From the NCBI GenBank assembly GCA_002007465.1, contig LNAC01000036.1, positions 4,657,250 through 4,721,249 of the forward strand: a DNA stretch of 64,000 nt. The letters run 5' to 3'. Shown here one piece after another: positions 35,045 through 46,013 of this stretch. Numbering within the stretch: position 1 is the stretch's first letter; each line of letters opens with the position of its first letter. The notes under the pieces are model-generated. The model did not search any database and was not told the DNA's origin. It saw only the letters and a list, made by a program, of their open reading frames with translations. Source of the DNA: Ailurus styani. Taxonomy: Eukaryota > Chordata > Mammalia > Carnivora > Ailuridae. Both the position numbers and the translations under genes were made by a program.

Positions 35045-35375
35045 CTAAACATGGTTATGTGGCTAACTCTACTCATTGTTTAGACATCTTTTGCTCCAGG
35101 AAACCTCCCTAATATGGCCCTACTCCAGTCCCCTACAGGGTTATGTGCCCTTCCTGTGCTTGCTCATATTGTATCTTCCACATCTCCCTTCACAGCACTG
35201 CGTATACAGATCCCCCTGTAATTGATTGTTTACTTGTCTGTGGTCCCCACGAGCTCCTGAGACATGTTGCGCTGAGTTCTATCTGCCTTTTTTGCTACTT
35301 TATCCCTCGCATCTACCAGGGGTTTCTGCTTGGTGTTCAGCAGGCACTCAATAAATGTTTATGGAATGAATGATC
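35045..35375 (+). repeat. LINE L2 3' end, sense (right part)
   Basis: CCAGGAAACCTCCCTAATAT, CTTCACAGCACTGCGTATAC, ATTGTTTACTTGTCTGTGGT and the terminal GCACTCAATAAATGTTTATG followed by GAATGAATGA are typical L2 3' end text. The order and orientation with 34600-34800 suggest one L2 split by a MIR. Confidence 0.88.
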
Positions 35376-35689
35376 CTTTGACTAAACTTAGCTCCACTGA
35401 AAACCCTGCACAATTCTTTTGGCAGTAAGAGGTTAATCCCCCTCTTACTAGTTTTCAGACTTTAATGGGGGAAATGCTTAGCAGCTTCTCTTTTCTTTGG
35501 GGTTCCAACATGATGTGACTAGACTAAGGCTTTCTTGTGGTTTACAGCCAAGTCATATGGGTCAATTGGGTTTTTGTTCACTCCAGCTGTCTCCCCCCAT
35601 TAAATTCTTGTTTACAAAAGACATAGACCAGGAAGTGGGTTGTTGCTTTACAGAAAGATTCACCAAAGGATTCTGTTACCCAGTATCCA
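35376..35689. other. Unclassified non-coding sequence
   Basis: About 300 bases after the L2 end with no recognised signal. Confidence 0.35.
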
Positions 35690-35820
35690 GTAATACTGAA
35701 GCTGGAAGAGACACTGGACCGTAGTTCATCCAGCCCTTTTTAATTGGGAGAGAAAAGGGAGGCACAGAGAGGCTCAGATTCAAACACTAGTTAGTGGCCA
35801 AGCCAGAGCTATAATCCACT
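35690..35820. repeat. Ancient mammalian interspersed repeat, family not named
   Basis: GAAGCTGGAAGAGACACTGG, CATCCAGCCCTTTTTAATTG, GAGGCACAGAGAGGCTCAGA and GGCCAAGCCAGAGCTATAAT match the widespread 'gctggaagggacct...aactgaggcccagagagg' element. A second copy is likely at 44145-44245. Confidence 0.55.
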
Positions 35821-35969
35821 TCTTTTATTTAAATAATGAACTTATTTGGTACCCTTAGAATAGGATTGTGTTCTAAAGAGTTTTTTACCTTCACTTTTAT
35901 AGGAATAAATGTGTTGGCTGTAAAACAGCCTATAACTATTTGTAGAGACTTCAGCAGTGCAGACACAAG

Positions 35970-36180
35970 AAAAGGCTTTCACAGAACTTTGTCGAAATAT
36001 AATATACATTCAGAAAATTGTATAGAGCTTGCTGAACTTTCATAAAAGTGAATACATCCATGTAACAGCACTCAGATCAAGAAATAGGACCTCAATGCAT
36101 TTGTAAAATTATCAAAAAAAAAAAGAAAGAAAGAAATAGGACCTCAACAATGGTGGATTTTTACTATAAGTAATGTATGA
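35970..36180 (-). repeat. Old L1M 3'UTR fragment, antisense
   Basis: CATCCATGTAACAGCACTCA and GATCAAGAAATAGGACCTCA resemble complemented L1M 3'UTR ('gtaaccaccacccagatcaagaaatagaac'). A tiny insertion with its own duplication interrupts it. Confidence 0.5.
36096..36132 (+). mobile_element. Tiny (37-bp) poly(A)-bearing insertion with 15-bp TSD
   Basis: GAAATAGGACCTCAA at 36081-36095 is repeated exactly at 36133-36147. Between them lie about 20 bases (starting TGCATTTGTAAAATTATC) and A11 followed by GAAA units. This is the structure of an extremely 5'-truncated retroposed copy. Confidence 0.75.
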
Positions 36181-36680
36181 TTACTTTTACGTTGTCATCT
36201 AACTATGTTCCATAAAATGTATAAGTCTTTATAACAGCAGGACATCCTTACGGGGCATGGGGGGAGAGGGAAAGGAGCATTTAAGATGACAATTTATCCT
36301 GATGTGTGACTCTCACAACTTCATAAAACAGTATTTAAACTATATATTCCTTTGCTTCTGTGTAATGAAGATTCAGTTTATTTATTTGCCTCTTTGCAAA
36401 ATTAATGTGTGTTCATGCTCACATTGTAAAGTCAGAAAGAGCAATACTTGTGAATCTAACTCACATTCTCTAGGGCTCAAATACCTACTTAGAGCATTTT
36501 TTAAATGATTTGTTACCTGGTATTTGTAAGCATAAAAGTATGTGTGCTTTATTCCTTTTTTTAAAGATAAATATTAATTTTAAATTTTTAAATATTTAAC
36601 TTAAGAACAATTTGTATAATTTAAACAGCAAATTAATTTCCACATGTATGTTTTCCTAAGAATATTGTCCAATTTAGGCT

Positions 36681-36832
36681 GTTTTATTTTTTAATTAAAT
36701 ATTTTATTTTATTTTAGTTTCAATATAGTTAATATATAGTATTATATTAACTCCAAGTGTACCGTGAAGTGATTCAACAATTGCATCTATCACCTGGTGC
36801 TCATCACAAGTTCTGCCTCATTCTTCTTAAAA
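36681..36832 (-). mobile_element. Carnivoran L1 3' end, antisense
   Basis: T-rich start, TCAATATAGTTAATATATAG, AACTCCAAGTGTACCGTGAA and ATCACCTGGTGCTCATCACA are the complement of a carnivoran L1 tail. Diverged. Confidence 0.75.
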
Positions 36833-36885
36833 CAAGAAGATGAGACATTTGCAAATATTTTCTTTCTTTCATTCTGTAGGTTGTC

Positions 36886-37012
36886 TGGCGAGGGGACGGG
36901 GTCACTGGGTGATGGGCATTAAGGAGGGCACTCGATGTAATGAGTACTGGGGTGTTATATGCAACTGATGAATCAATCACTGAACTCTACTTCTGAAATT
37001 AAAAAAAAAAAT
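36886..37012 (+). mobile_element. Carnivoran L1 3' end, sense
   Basis: ACTGGGTGATGGGCATTAAG, GAGTACTGGGGTGTTATATG and CTACTTCTGAAATTAAAAAA form the sense 3'UTR tail. It faces the antisense tail at 36681-36832; the two cover the same part of the 3'UTR. About 45 bases of L1M-like text (GCAAATATTTTCTTTCTTTC) lie between them. Confidence 0.85.
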
Positions 37013-37639
37013 CTTGAATCTGTTCTTAGCCATGTGTGTACTCTGAGCCATGATGGATTTGCATGGAGCTCATTATGTGTTTTTGGCTAACTTGGATGTA
37101 TTTCTGAGTGAACTGACTGGCATCTGATTGTAGAGCTGATCCAACTCTCCCAGCTGACCAGGCATGTGACTAGGCTCATCAGCACCAGGCTTTAAACAGT
37201 CAATTCAATATTATCTGACATAGAACTTTATTTCCAATGTCGGCTCAGAACTTTGGAAAACTTATTTAACCTGAAGTATTTTCTTCATTCCAACTATTGG
37301 AGTAACCGATTCTGTCACATAATTATAATAAACATTTGGGGAATGAAACTTGTGCCTAAAATTGGATCCGAACGTTACCCTTATTTGAAAGGCCATTATA
37401 TCACATGAACTCTACATTGTACCGTTCACTTAATAGTCGGTGACTGGGCAATTTCTCGAAAATCTCTCATGATCTAAAAGTTGCTTAGCCCAATGGATTT
37501 TTAATAACATCTAACATCCTCAAAAAGCTTTTCTCCCCCATTCCCTATCTCTACCCAAGGATAAAATTCATCCAATTATTCAGAGCAATAGCTCAACTAA
37601 CCTTAGTCTAGGAAAAAAAAAAAGGTGTTACCTGTTTTA

Positions 37640-37765
37640 AACTTACTTCCTACTGTCTAGAATAGCCCCTTTAGCAAGCAACATATTAATCGGCTTAATT
37701 AACACATATTGTGCCTTCCTCAAGGCCGAGCAGGGTCCAATTATATGCTATAGCTAAATTTACTT
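37640..37765. promoter_or_regulatory. Candidate regulatory block (homeodomain-type sites)
   Basis: TTAATTAA at 37695-37702, TTAATCGG just upstream and further AATTA/ATTAT words cluster in a repeat-free block. Inference from motif density only. Confidence 0.25.
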
Positions 37766-38161
37766 TTTCCTTTTTGTATCTCATTCTGCTTCCCCTCAGC
37801 TCCCCCTTACCTTTATCTACTTACAACAAAAGCTCTATAGGAGACTAGCAATAGCATGATAAAATTAAATAGAATGTCACAAAAAGGCCTGGGAGTTTGA
37901 AAGGTGTCTCTTAACTTCAGCAGGGAGGCGGAATAACACAGCCCTTGGCCTTGGCTTGGAGAAGTTTATGTGGCAAGTACGTGGTGGTTATTCTGTTGGT
38001 TTGCTATTATCAGACACTATTTTTCTTTACATGAGAACCATATCTAAGTAGGATCACTATTGAGCGCACACATTCCCCTGTAAAAGGACGTGTTGTCATC
38101 CTGTTGACAACACCAAAGACTGTTACGACTATTAATTTTGTTGTTCATTTAGCCATGCATG

Positions 38162-38175
38162 GTTGCCACAGCAAC
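38162..38175. promoter_or_regulatory. Candidate RFX X-box
   Basis: Reads GTTGCC-AC-AGCAAC, a full match to the RFX consensus GTNRCC(N0-3)RGYAAC with a 2-base spacer. RFX factors bind such near-palindromes in ciliary, immune and neuronal regulatory regions. It lies in the repeat-free stretch. Binding is not shown. Confidence 0.4.
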
Positions 38176-39749
38176 AAAAAATCTCATAGTTCCTTCAAGC
38201 CCTCTGCGCATTGAACATTTGTTGAGAGTCCTGTGAAGGTATCATAGTTTTCTCTCTTTCCTGTCACAGATTAAACCCCTTGCTTGCTCTCCTTACGAGC
38301 TACATATTTAGCAAGAATCCTTAGAGAGAGAAGAGACATTTTGCTGGAGCCCAGGGAGAACTCTCAATGAGAATGAAGCCTTTTGTTTCCTATGGGCTAC
38401 TGCAGAAGACCTCAGAATAGGTGCTTTGGAAGTCAGACGATTATTAAAAGTCTTGGTCAGCTGAAATGTAAATAAGTCCTTGGCAAAGTTCACAGCCAAT
38501 CTTTTATACAGGGTTGCCAGGACACTCAGTGTCCTGCTTAAAGCCAAAATTGTAAATTCTAGTGCAAACTCCCAGTGGCAGGCAATAACAGGGTGCAGTC
38601 TGTTGCCAACTATTTTTCATAGTCCAAGACCTTCTCCTCAAGAACCGTATAGTTTGGAGAAATATGTGTCTTGAAGGGGCAATTTCAATTTTTAAAATTT
38701 CCTCCTAACTGTAGGCTGGTAGTGAAAGCTTACATGTTTTCAAAAGCCCTCTTCCAAGACAGCCATTTTCGAAGACACTATTCAGCATGAGTTCCTGTCC
38801 AACTTTTTCTCATCTTGTAATTTATACAGTTGGAACTGGAGGAGAGTAACAATTTATAGATAAATTACATACTAGCCAAGTGAAAGGAGCTGAGACAGGG
38901 GCCTTCTGTCTTTGACAGCTGTTGAGAGGGGATATCTCAAGTCCTGGCAGAATCCTTAGTTGAAACTTACATGTAAATGTTAGGGCATCTGACTGAGCAA
39001 GTTTATCAAAACATCATTATAGGTTTCCTCCTCCTTCTGTCATTACTCTGATCAAGATGATCAAGAACAGATTTCTGTATTCATTTCTTGTGAGAAGCTT
39101 ACTCATTCCTCTTCAGAATTCTCTTACCTAATGATACCTATTGTTCAAACATAAGTAATATTTAACAGTAGAATCTTTTGCTTGGAGTAAATTATCTTTG
39201 AGAAGAATTCAACTTGAGATTCTCTATTGATCGGGTAATTGTCACTTCCACCTTTCAGTTTAGAGAAGAAACTTCTAAGCCGAATACTATTCTTAGGTGA
39301 GAAGGTTGAGTCTGGGTTACCCTAGCTGCCACAAGACAGCAAGTATGTTTGGAGGGCTTCTTTTTTGCAAATCTTTATGGGGATTCCTGGGACCACTTTT
39401 TGTAGGAGTCTCCCATTCCAACCACCCTTTCTGGACTCTTTTTACTTTTAATTTCCACTTTTTCCAACAACAAGCTCGTCTCTTCATTTTAGTTTATTTT
39501 TATTTCTCTAGGATCAGAAGATTATGGTATTTTGGGGCTAGAAAACACTTTCCATCCTCTCTTACTCATTCCTGTCCTCAAAACTTGTAATCCATAACTA
39601 TGTTCGTGTTGCCCACTTTTTAAAAACTTGCATACGTGGGTTTGTTAACAACTGAACACAAGCCCATTTTATTATATACAGTTTATTGTACCAGTGTGGT
39701 TTGGAAAGAAACAGCCCCAAATTACAAATGAGATTTTTTTTTTCTAGTT

Positions 39750-39905
39750 GCAGCTCTGGTTTTAATTTATGGGATGACCTTGGACAAACCTCTTAATTTT
39801 GCTACGTCTCAGTTTCCTTATCTGTAAAATGAGAATAGTATTCTCTCATAACTATTATAAAGATAAATGAGGTAATGTGTGGAAAGTGTGACGTACTCTG
39901 TATAA
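39750..39905 (+). repeat. MIR, sense
   Basis: GGGATGACCTTGGACAAACC, CTCAGTTTCCTTATCTGTAA, AATGAGAATAGTA and TAAATGAGGTAATGTGTGGA follow MIR in order. Confidence 0.92.
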
Positions 39906-40090
39906 TTATGAGGTGTGTGGATACTCATCCATAATGCCTATCTCTGGAGTCCATATCAGTATAGTGACTTTAACTCCGTCCTTGACCGAGGTGGCAAAAC
40001 CCTATGACATATCCACTGCAAAAATATTGATTTACCTTGATCAAACAATTTTACTACTCTAAATATATACATCAGAAATATTCATACATG

Positions 40091-40220
40091 GGCCCAGTTG
40101 GTTAAGCTTCTGCCCTCGGCTCAGGTTACAATCCCAGTGTCCTGGGACTGAGTCCTGCACCCTCACCTCCCCGCTCATGCTCTCTCTCTCAAATAAATAA
40201 TAAAATCTTTAAGAAAAAAA
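40091..40220 (+). repeat. Can-SINE, sense, internally deleted, with 17-bp TSD
   Basis: Starts GGCCCAGTTGGTTAAGCTTC (head shortened) and ends CAAATAAATAATAAAATCTT. AGAAATATTCATACATG (40074-40090) and AGAAACATTCATACATG (40221-40237) differ by one base. Confidence 0.93.
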
Positions 40221-40237
40221 AGAAACATTCATACATG

Positions 40238-40584
40238 TGTATGCAACTACAAATGTTAACTGAAGCACTGTAATTGAAAAACTATAAACAACCTTAATTT
40301 TCCATCAGTAGGAAGAAAGTTAAATATCTATACCATGGGATATACAGCTAGAAACAAATAAGGTTGATATATTCTGCAAGTGCATGGAAATATCTTCAAG
40401 ACATAGGCTGTAAGAAAAAGCGATTCACGAAGCAGCACGGAGTCTATGATCTCCTTTATGATAAAACACATACACAGAAATGAAAAACCATGCCTATATA
40501 TGCAAATACATTTGTACGTAAATTTGTCATGTCCCTATGTCACCTAAAGTTCCTATGCCACTCTTATCCTACTGTGGACAGTAA
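40238..40584. other. Unclassified non-coding sequence
   Basis: AT-rich; faint resemblance to L1M text (GGATATACAGCTAGAAACAA) but not enough to assign. Confidence 0.3.
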
Positions 40585-40775
40585 GGTTAGGAAATGGGTT
40601 CTGGTGTCAGACTGACTGCCTTTAAATCCTGGCATGACAGTTACTACATGTCTGATTATGGGCAACTGACCTTCCTTTCTGAGCTTCATTTTCTCAACTC
40701 TAAAATGGATTTGACCATTTTAACCTAACTCAAATAGTTTTAAATGCATAGGAAAAAATCTAGAACACATTTGAT
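40585..40775 (+). repeat. MIR, sense
   Basis: GGGTTCTGGTGTCAGACTGA, AAATCCTGGCATGACAGTTA, GAGCTTCATTTTCTCAACTC and AAATGGATTTGACC follow MIR. Confidence 0.88.
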
Positions 40776-40884
40776 TATCCTGAGACACAGGATAGTGTCA
40801 AGTGCTTTTATGAAATTCAAATATATTACAGTTTAGTTGTTTCCAGTTTTTAATCTTGTTTCCCACTTCAATGATCACTCCTGA

Positions 40885-40985
40885 CTGTGGGGTCTCTAGT
40901 AATAGTTTCCCTTTGTCCCCCACCATGACCGGTGTAGTGCCCAGAACATAGCAGACACTGAAGACACATGTTTTGGAAGAATAAT
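40885..40985 (+). repeat. LINE L2 3' end fragment, sense
   Basis: CACCATGACCGGTGTAGTGC and CCAGAACATAGCAGACACTG correspond to the 'gtgcctggcacatagtaggtgct' tail of L2. Confidence 0.5.
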
Positions 40986-40989
40986 GACA

Positions 40990-41500
40990 TCTTGTCGTCT
41001 AACAAAATATAGGGTTTTAACTTGAATTTCCCTATTAAGTTATCTTTAAAGTTCTTTAAGTTCCTTTTTTTCTGTTAGCCATTAGTTTATTAATAATTAA
41101 CAAATTGTTCATAAACTCAGCAGACATTAAGCATTCATTACAGACCAAACATAATAGGCACTGGCATATAGTAGTGATGAAAGGCTTATATAAATATCTA
41201 ATCAGGCTGAGCTCTCTCTACCTGTTGGTCTCTACCAGGTACAAAGTTTGGTACCTGAATAGACTTTACAGTGTCACTTGCAACTCTTCTACCTTGAAGA
41301 ATACTCTTCAGGGACTCAGATGAAAACTAACACAGGAAGCCAGTAGGGCCTTGAGAACCTAGTGGAGCATGAAGTGCTTCAGGTAATTCTTAAGGCATTT
41401 GGACCTTGAGCATCCTTTCCTCTGGTTGAGAGATCTATAATGAATGCTCTAGTTAAGAGCAGAGCTGAAGCTTACACAGCAGTTGTGGGGTTTAAGGGCA
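40990..41500. other. Unclassified non-coding sequence
   Basis: Includes a weak L2-like piece near 41115-41170 (CATTCATTACAGACC, ATAATAGGCACTGGCATATA). Nothing else recognised. Confidence 0.35.
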
Positions 41501-41504
41501 TTAC

Positions 41505-41745
41505 CCCTGGAACAACACTGCCTGAGTTTGAAACTAAGCTCCCCATCCCCCACTTACCAGGTGGGTAGTCTTAGGCAAAAGATATACTCTCTCTGCCTCA
41601 GTTTCCCCATCTGCTGAATGGAAGTAATAACATGATCTCCTTGGGTTGTTCTGTGGATGAAAAGAGTTGATATGTTTAAAGTCCCTAGCATATGATTGAT
41701 ATATTTAAGCATTCAATAAATGATAGCTTTTATTATTATCTTAAA
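41505..41745 (+). repeat. MIR, sense, nearly complete
   Basis: CTGCCTGAGTTTGAAACTAA, ACTTACCAGGTGGGTAGTCT, CTCAGTTTCCCCATCTGCTG, GGAAGTAATAACATGATCTC and the end CATTCAATAAATGATAGCTT run in MIR order over about 240 bases. Confidence 0.93.
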
Positions 41746-41931
41746 ATTAATCTTATCAAGAAACAAACCAGCCAGTATACCAGTATGGAGGCCCCTGGGA
41801 CCAGATAAATATGAAGATGGGATGACAGCAGGAGGTGTTAAGGGATAGTGACTAGTGAGAATCAGATAGGTAAGAGTATTACTGACATAGGCTGAAGAAC
41901 CATAGTATCCCAGGTTTTGGAGGTGGAATTC

Positions 41932-41976
41932 ATCCTTCCTTCATTCCTTCCTTCCTTCCATCCACCCATCCATTCT
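41932..41976. repeat. (CTTC)n/(CATC)n simple repeat
   Basis: CCTTCCTTCATTCCTTCCTT runs into CCATCCACCCATCCATTC. Short and imperfect. It borders an antisense L2 end whose GAATGAATGA-type terminus may have seeded it. Confidence 0.9.
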
Positions 41977-42085
41977 ATAGAGATTTAGTGAGCACATACC
42001 ATGTGCCAGAAGCTGTTCTAATTGTTGGCTCTATGGAGTGACTATAATATTACTGCCCCCATGAACTTTATATTTTATTAGCAGA
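41977..42085 (-). repeat. LINE L2 3' end, antisense
   Basis: GAGATTTAGTGAGCACATAC, CATGTGCCAGAAGCTGTTCT and CCCATGAACTTTATATTTTA are the complement of the L2 end. Confidence 0.75.
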
Positions 42086-42089
42086 AATT

Positions 42090-43790
42090 GGGCCATCTGG
42101 TCCCCCTCTTATCCCATGCGGGAACCCTGCTACAATGCACTGAATGCTGGCCCTCTATCCTCTGTTTTTATGTCTCTAGGGAAAGTGCGTAATGAACTAA
42201 TGAAGGAGCAGTGCCTTTCCATCTTGAGCAGCTAGAAATGTCAAGTTCTTTTTAAAGTACCTAAGTATAACCCTACACATTGAAAATAATACTAAATTCT
42301 GAACAAAGCTAATCTACTTCCATAGAACAGCATTAGAAAGATTCTAGAGACTCAGAGGAATACAAATTTTGGTAAATACAATCCAGGATTAGAAGGGTAA
42401 GGTGAAACAGCCAGAGATCATGCAGGTCTGTGGCCATCAAGAATACAACAAGATTTTTCTGGCAGAACTAGGGGAAAACCCATAGTCTGCTGAGGCAGAA
42501 TCATGAAGTGTGAAAGGGGGGGGGTTCCTGTCCCCCGCCCAGAAAGGTTAGTGGTTTCCTATCGGGCTTTCCGCTCAGCCATTTTCCGCCCTGTTCACTA
42601 CCTCAGATACTCTGCTATCTGCACTGCTGAAGCTCTCTGGGAAGGAGGCAAACCTTCCCTCTAGGGAGGTCACCGAGGATTGCAGTGCTTTGCTTCATGC
42701 CAACATCCCCCCAGGGAAGGAGCCTTCACTCTCCCTGCTGTGTGGATAGATTGAGGAGCCCCCAAGGCTTGGCAGCAGGTCAGGGCCAAGCCAAGCTTCC
42801 AGAAGCAGACAGAGGCGCGTTTTTATCTGAACTTAATTCCTCTTTCAGAAGAGCATTCGTCGCCTCTTGTTTCTTATTGAAATTTAATCCCCCTGGATGA
42901 CAGTTTTGTTCTGTGGATCCATCTAGCAAAACACATGATTCAAGGGCTCTTGGTCCTTGGTTGGCTCACAGAACTCTGGAAGATCAGCCCTCTCACTATG
43001 GATGGGAACCAGGGCTTGGGAAAGTCAAGTGACCAGCCAAAGTCAACTGGCCAGTTGGTGAAAGCACTGGAAGAAGGAGGCTTAACAGTTTCTGTCCAGG
43101 GTTCTTCACCCACATTAACACATTTTTATTAGTGATAGGAAAATCTGCTCAAAAATAACTCCTAAACCTCCTAGAATAGATACCTTCTGTGTCATAGGTA
43201 AAAGAGGATATAGAGATTATGTAGTATGGCCCTCTGGAAGAAGTTTTCAAGGTTTTGAGTACCCTCTCCCTTTATTTTATTTAAACTAATGTTCTGCCTA
43301 ACACAGCCATGAGTCTGAGATGTGTTCTACTGGATAAGCCGCCGCTGCACCTGTGAGCTTTGGGTTGAGCGTGGCTCCCTGAAGATTTTGAGAGGATACC
43401 TCCTCTTGGGTTTTATTTTGTAGTAAAAATAATCTGTGGTGGTTTTGGTTTTCCTTGTCTTATGAGCTGGGGGAGTCAGCCAGGAGGCCACTGTCTCCTG
43501 ATTTTCTATGTGGTCATTATCCGTACTCCATTCAGACCACAGTTAAGACCACTGATCGTAAATGATGCCCCAGGGACTGTTCATGTGGTCATCCGTGGGG
43601 AGGGAAAGGGGAGGTTAGGCAGGCAAGCAACACTGACCAAAATATTTCTTCTGAAAGCTCTCATACTTGCAATGTGAATTCACCATTGGAAGACTGCCAT
43701 GGTTTCTATTTTAAGGTTCCATGTCCCTTATGTCGCTCTGCTGCTCCTTCTTATTCTGCTGTGTAGTGTGGAGAGTAGAGATGAGGATAA
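42090..43790. other. Mostly unique non-coding sequence
   Basis: Moderate GC, no nameable transposon. A G10 run is at about 42517-42526. Frames at 42685-43132 are short and without domains. Confidence 0.4.
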
Positions 43791-43794
43791 TGCA

Positions 43795-43935
43795 TCCTGG
43801 AACGGGGTTGTCTAACTTTAAATTCTGGTTTCTCATTTACTAATTTTGTGATTATGGACAAATGACACCATCTTTCTGTGTTTGTTTCCTATCTGTTGGT
43901 TGATTTGATAGCTTTATCTCAGTCAGATGATTGAT
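43795..43935 (+). repeat. MIR, sense, diverged
   Basis: TTCTGGTTTCTCATTTACTA, TTTGTGATTATGGACAAATG and TGTGTTTGTTTCCTATCTGT follow the MIR core with many changes. Confidence 0.6.
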
Positions 43936-44034
43936 GGGAAGACTAACTAGACAGAGTAGAGACACACTAGCATGCAGTAGCCAACCCGTGGATGTGGGTG
44001 GTTACTGTTAACATCTCCCACTCGAGAAAGCGAG

Positions 44035-44245
44035 CGTGGGGGAAAGAACACTGGATCAGTGGGGTCAGGAGACACAGGGTGGGGCCCAGGCTCTCACCCT
44101 TACATAGCTGCACGAACTTGGGACCCTTGATCCCAAATCACAGAATGCAAGACATGGAACTAGATATTTGGTCCAAGCTGCTCATTTTCTGAGGGAAATT
44201 GGACCTTGAGAGAGGAAGAGGCTCCCAAAGTCCTCAGGGAGTTCA
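44035..44245 (+). repeat. MIR fragment followed by the unnamed ancient repeat
   Basis: GGGGGAAAGAACACTGGATC, GGAGACACAGG and TACATAGCTGCACGAACTTG resemble MIR. From about 44145, GACATGGAACTAGATATTTG, CCAAGCTGCTCATTTTCTG and GACCTTGAGAGAGGAAGAGG resemble the element also seen at 35690-35820. Confidence 0.5.
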
Positions 44246-44249
44246 TCAT

Positions 44250-44955
44250 TTCTAGGCCAGGATGGGCCAATACCCACCCTTTTGACTTCTAGCCCAGAGC
44301 TCTTCCTGTTGTTACTCTGGGGACAGAAGACCTTACCAAGTGTCCCCAACCTTGCTGAACACCTGAGGACTTCTAGGTTGGGAGGCAAATGGTTCCCAAC
44401 AGGCAAGTGGTCTTTGGATGGTGGCTGTTTCAGAAGCAGCCATGGCTTACGTATCATGGTCAGTCTGAGTGTTAACAGCAGAGGGGTGCCTTTAGGGTGC
44501 TGCTGGGTGGAAGTTGCTGCACTGTGGAGGGCTCTGAAGATTCATGCCAGGCCGACAGAGCCCCGAGAGTCCCCCGGCTTCATAATTGACCATGTGTTTC
44601 CTTTCCCTTTCTCGGCTTCTTCAGGAGGAATGCAGCATTGATTGTCTCTATCTGAAGCTGTGGAGGTCTCCTTTTGAGCTCTCACTAGAGGCCCTTGACA
44701 TCCCTTTCCTTCACTCTTCTGAATCCCACTCAGATCCTGGGATTAGAGGTTGACCGTATTATCCCCTCTTGGGTACATGGCTTTGACCTGCAAAATCCCC
44801 ATTCTGTTCTGCATCCTAGCCACAACAGACACTCAATAAAGCCAGTCCTCTGCTCATTATTCTAAATATATCTCAGGTTTCCGGCTCTGGGTTGTTGCAT
44901 ATGTTAAGTCTCTCCATTGATTCTCGCTGAATTCTCTCAGATTAACTATGACATT
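44250..44955. other. Unclassified non-coding sequence
   Basis: Opposed frames of 91 (minus, 44182-44457) and 119 residues (plus, 44282-44641) overlap. Neither has a recognisable domain, and I regard both as chance frames in moderate-GC DNA. GACACTCAATAAAGCC near 44829 may be an L2 end. Confidence 0.35.
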
Positions 44956-44959
44956 TCTA

Positions 44960-45175
44960 TGAAGCCCACCGTGGTCCTCCCACTTAGAAGTGGTCCTTAG
45001 AGCTTTCAAAGCACACCTTAATTGTAACTGATGGTTTCTACATGTTTATAGAGGTCCTCTCTCCCCTAACAAGCTCTTTGGGAACCAGGTACTGACATCT
45101 TTTTATCCTCCAAAGTATTTAGCAGAAGTCCTTGCCCAGTGCGGGCGCTCAGTTAGACCTGCTTGAACAATTGTC
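44960..45175 (+). repeat. LINE L2 3' end, sense
   Basis: AAGCCCACCGTGGTCCTCCC, CTAACAAGCTCTTTGGGAAC, CTTTTTATCCTCCAAAGTAT and GGGCGCTCAGTTAGACCTGC follow the L2 end. Confidence 0.7.
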
Positions 45176-45179
45176 GACT

Positions 45180-46003
45180 AGCTAGTAAGGTTGGAGGAAG
45201 GGTGTCCAGCCTTAATAAAAAGGTTATGCCTTCCTAATCAAAAGTGCTTTCTCCCCGGTGTCATGATAAGCCCAGGATAAATCAGTTATAGCTATTTGAA
45301 GGCTCCTTGAAGCCTTGGCAATGGCCAGTCATTTTGAGAATTCTACTTTGTAGAAATCTGGAGTGACACATTTTTTAAAAAATTAAAGTCAGTTAAAATT
45401 AATTTTGCTCTCCTGTTTTCGTTGGCAGAAACTGGCAGTCCAAGATGGGCAAGCAAACCAAATTAAATACCTTGAAAAGGCGAGTTAAAGTTTGAGGGCA
45501 TCAAAGGGTGTGATGCCTGAAAAGAGCTCTGAAATTTGCACTCACGCGCACAGCCATGCACTCAGTCAGCCAAGGAGGGGATCCACACAGCTGGACTTCC
45601 TACCTCTCAGGAGGAAACATGGTTGAGTTACTTTGTTTATGTGGGATTCAGTGTAAAATATTTGCTAAAATAATGGTCAGAAGCAGTTTGTGTTCACAAA
45701 ACAAAGCCCAGTGTTTCCCTAAGATCAAATATTCCGTGACAGACTTTATCTCCAAATTCGGGGGAAAAAATGAGAAGAATGCAAAGATTAATCCTTGGGG
45801 GCCCTTCAGTAAGCCTTTCCTCCCCCATTTTCTGTTTGCGTTTTAAATTTTTTATGTGGAGAACAATAGGTGAGTCCTGTGGATAATGAAGACACAGGTA
45901 AATTGAAATTCTAAGGCCAGTAATTAAACTGAGGAACTCACTGGGTGATGTTTACTTTTTAGCTCCCAGATTGTGAGAGTTCAGTTCGTCTTCAAGCTGC
46001 ACT
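45180..46003. other. Repeat-free non-coding sequence, enhancer-like texture
   Basis: No transposon recognised over about 820 bases. Words such as GTTAAAATTAATTTTGC (45393-45409) and AACCAAATTAAATACC are AT-rich islands in a mixed context, as in conserved non-coding elements. The 96-residue frame at 45556-45846 has no recognisable domain. Confidence 0.35.
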
Positions 46004-46013
46004 TTTTGTTTTT

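Larger units (their letters stand above)
37013..39745. other. Longest repeat-free stretch, non-coding
   Basis: About 2.7 kb with no transposon, simple repeat or long frame that I recognise; the longest frames are 64-79 residues and opposed (38308-38674). Freedom from insertions in a repeat-dense window can mean constraint. The regulatory candidates inside it are listed separately. Confidence 0.5.

Noticed and set aside
44182..44641. Opposed frames of 91 and 119 residues
   Set aside because: Chance frames; part overlaps an old repeat, and no family is recognised.
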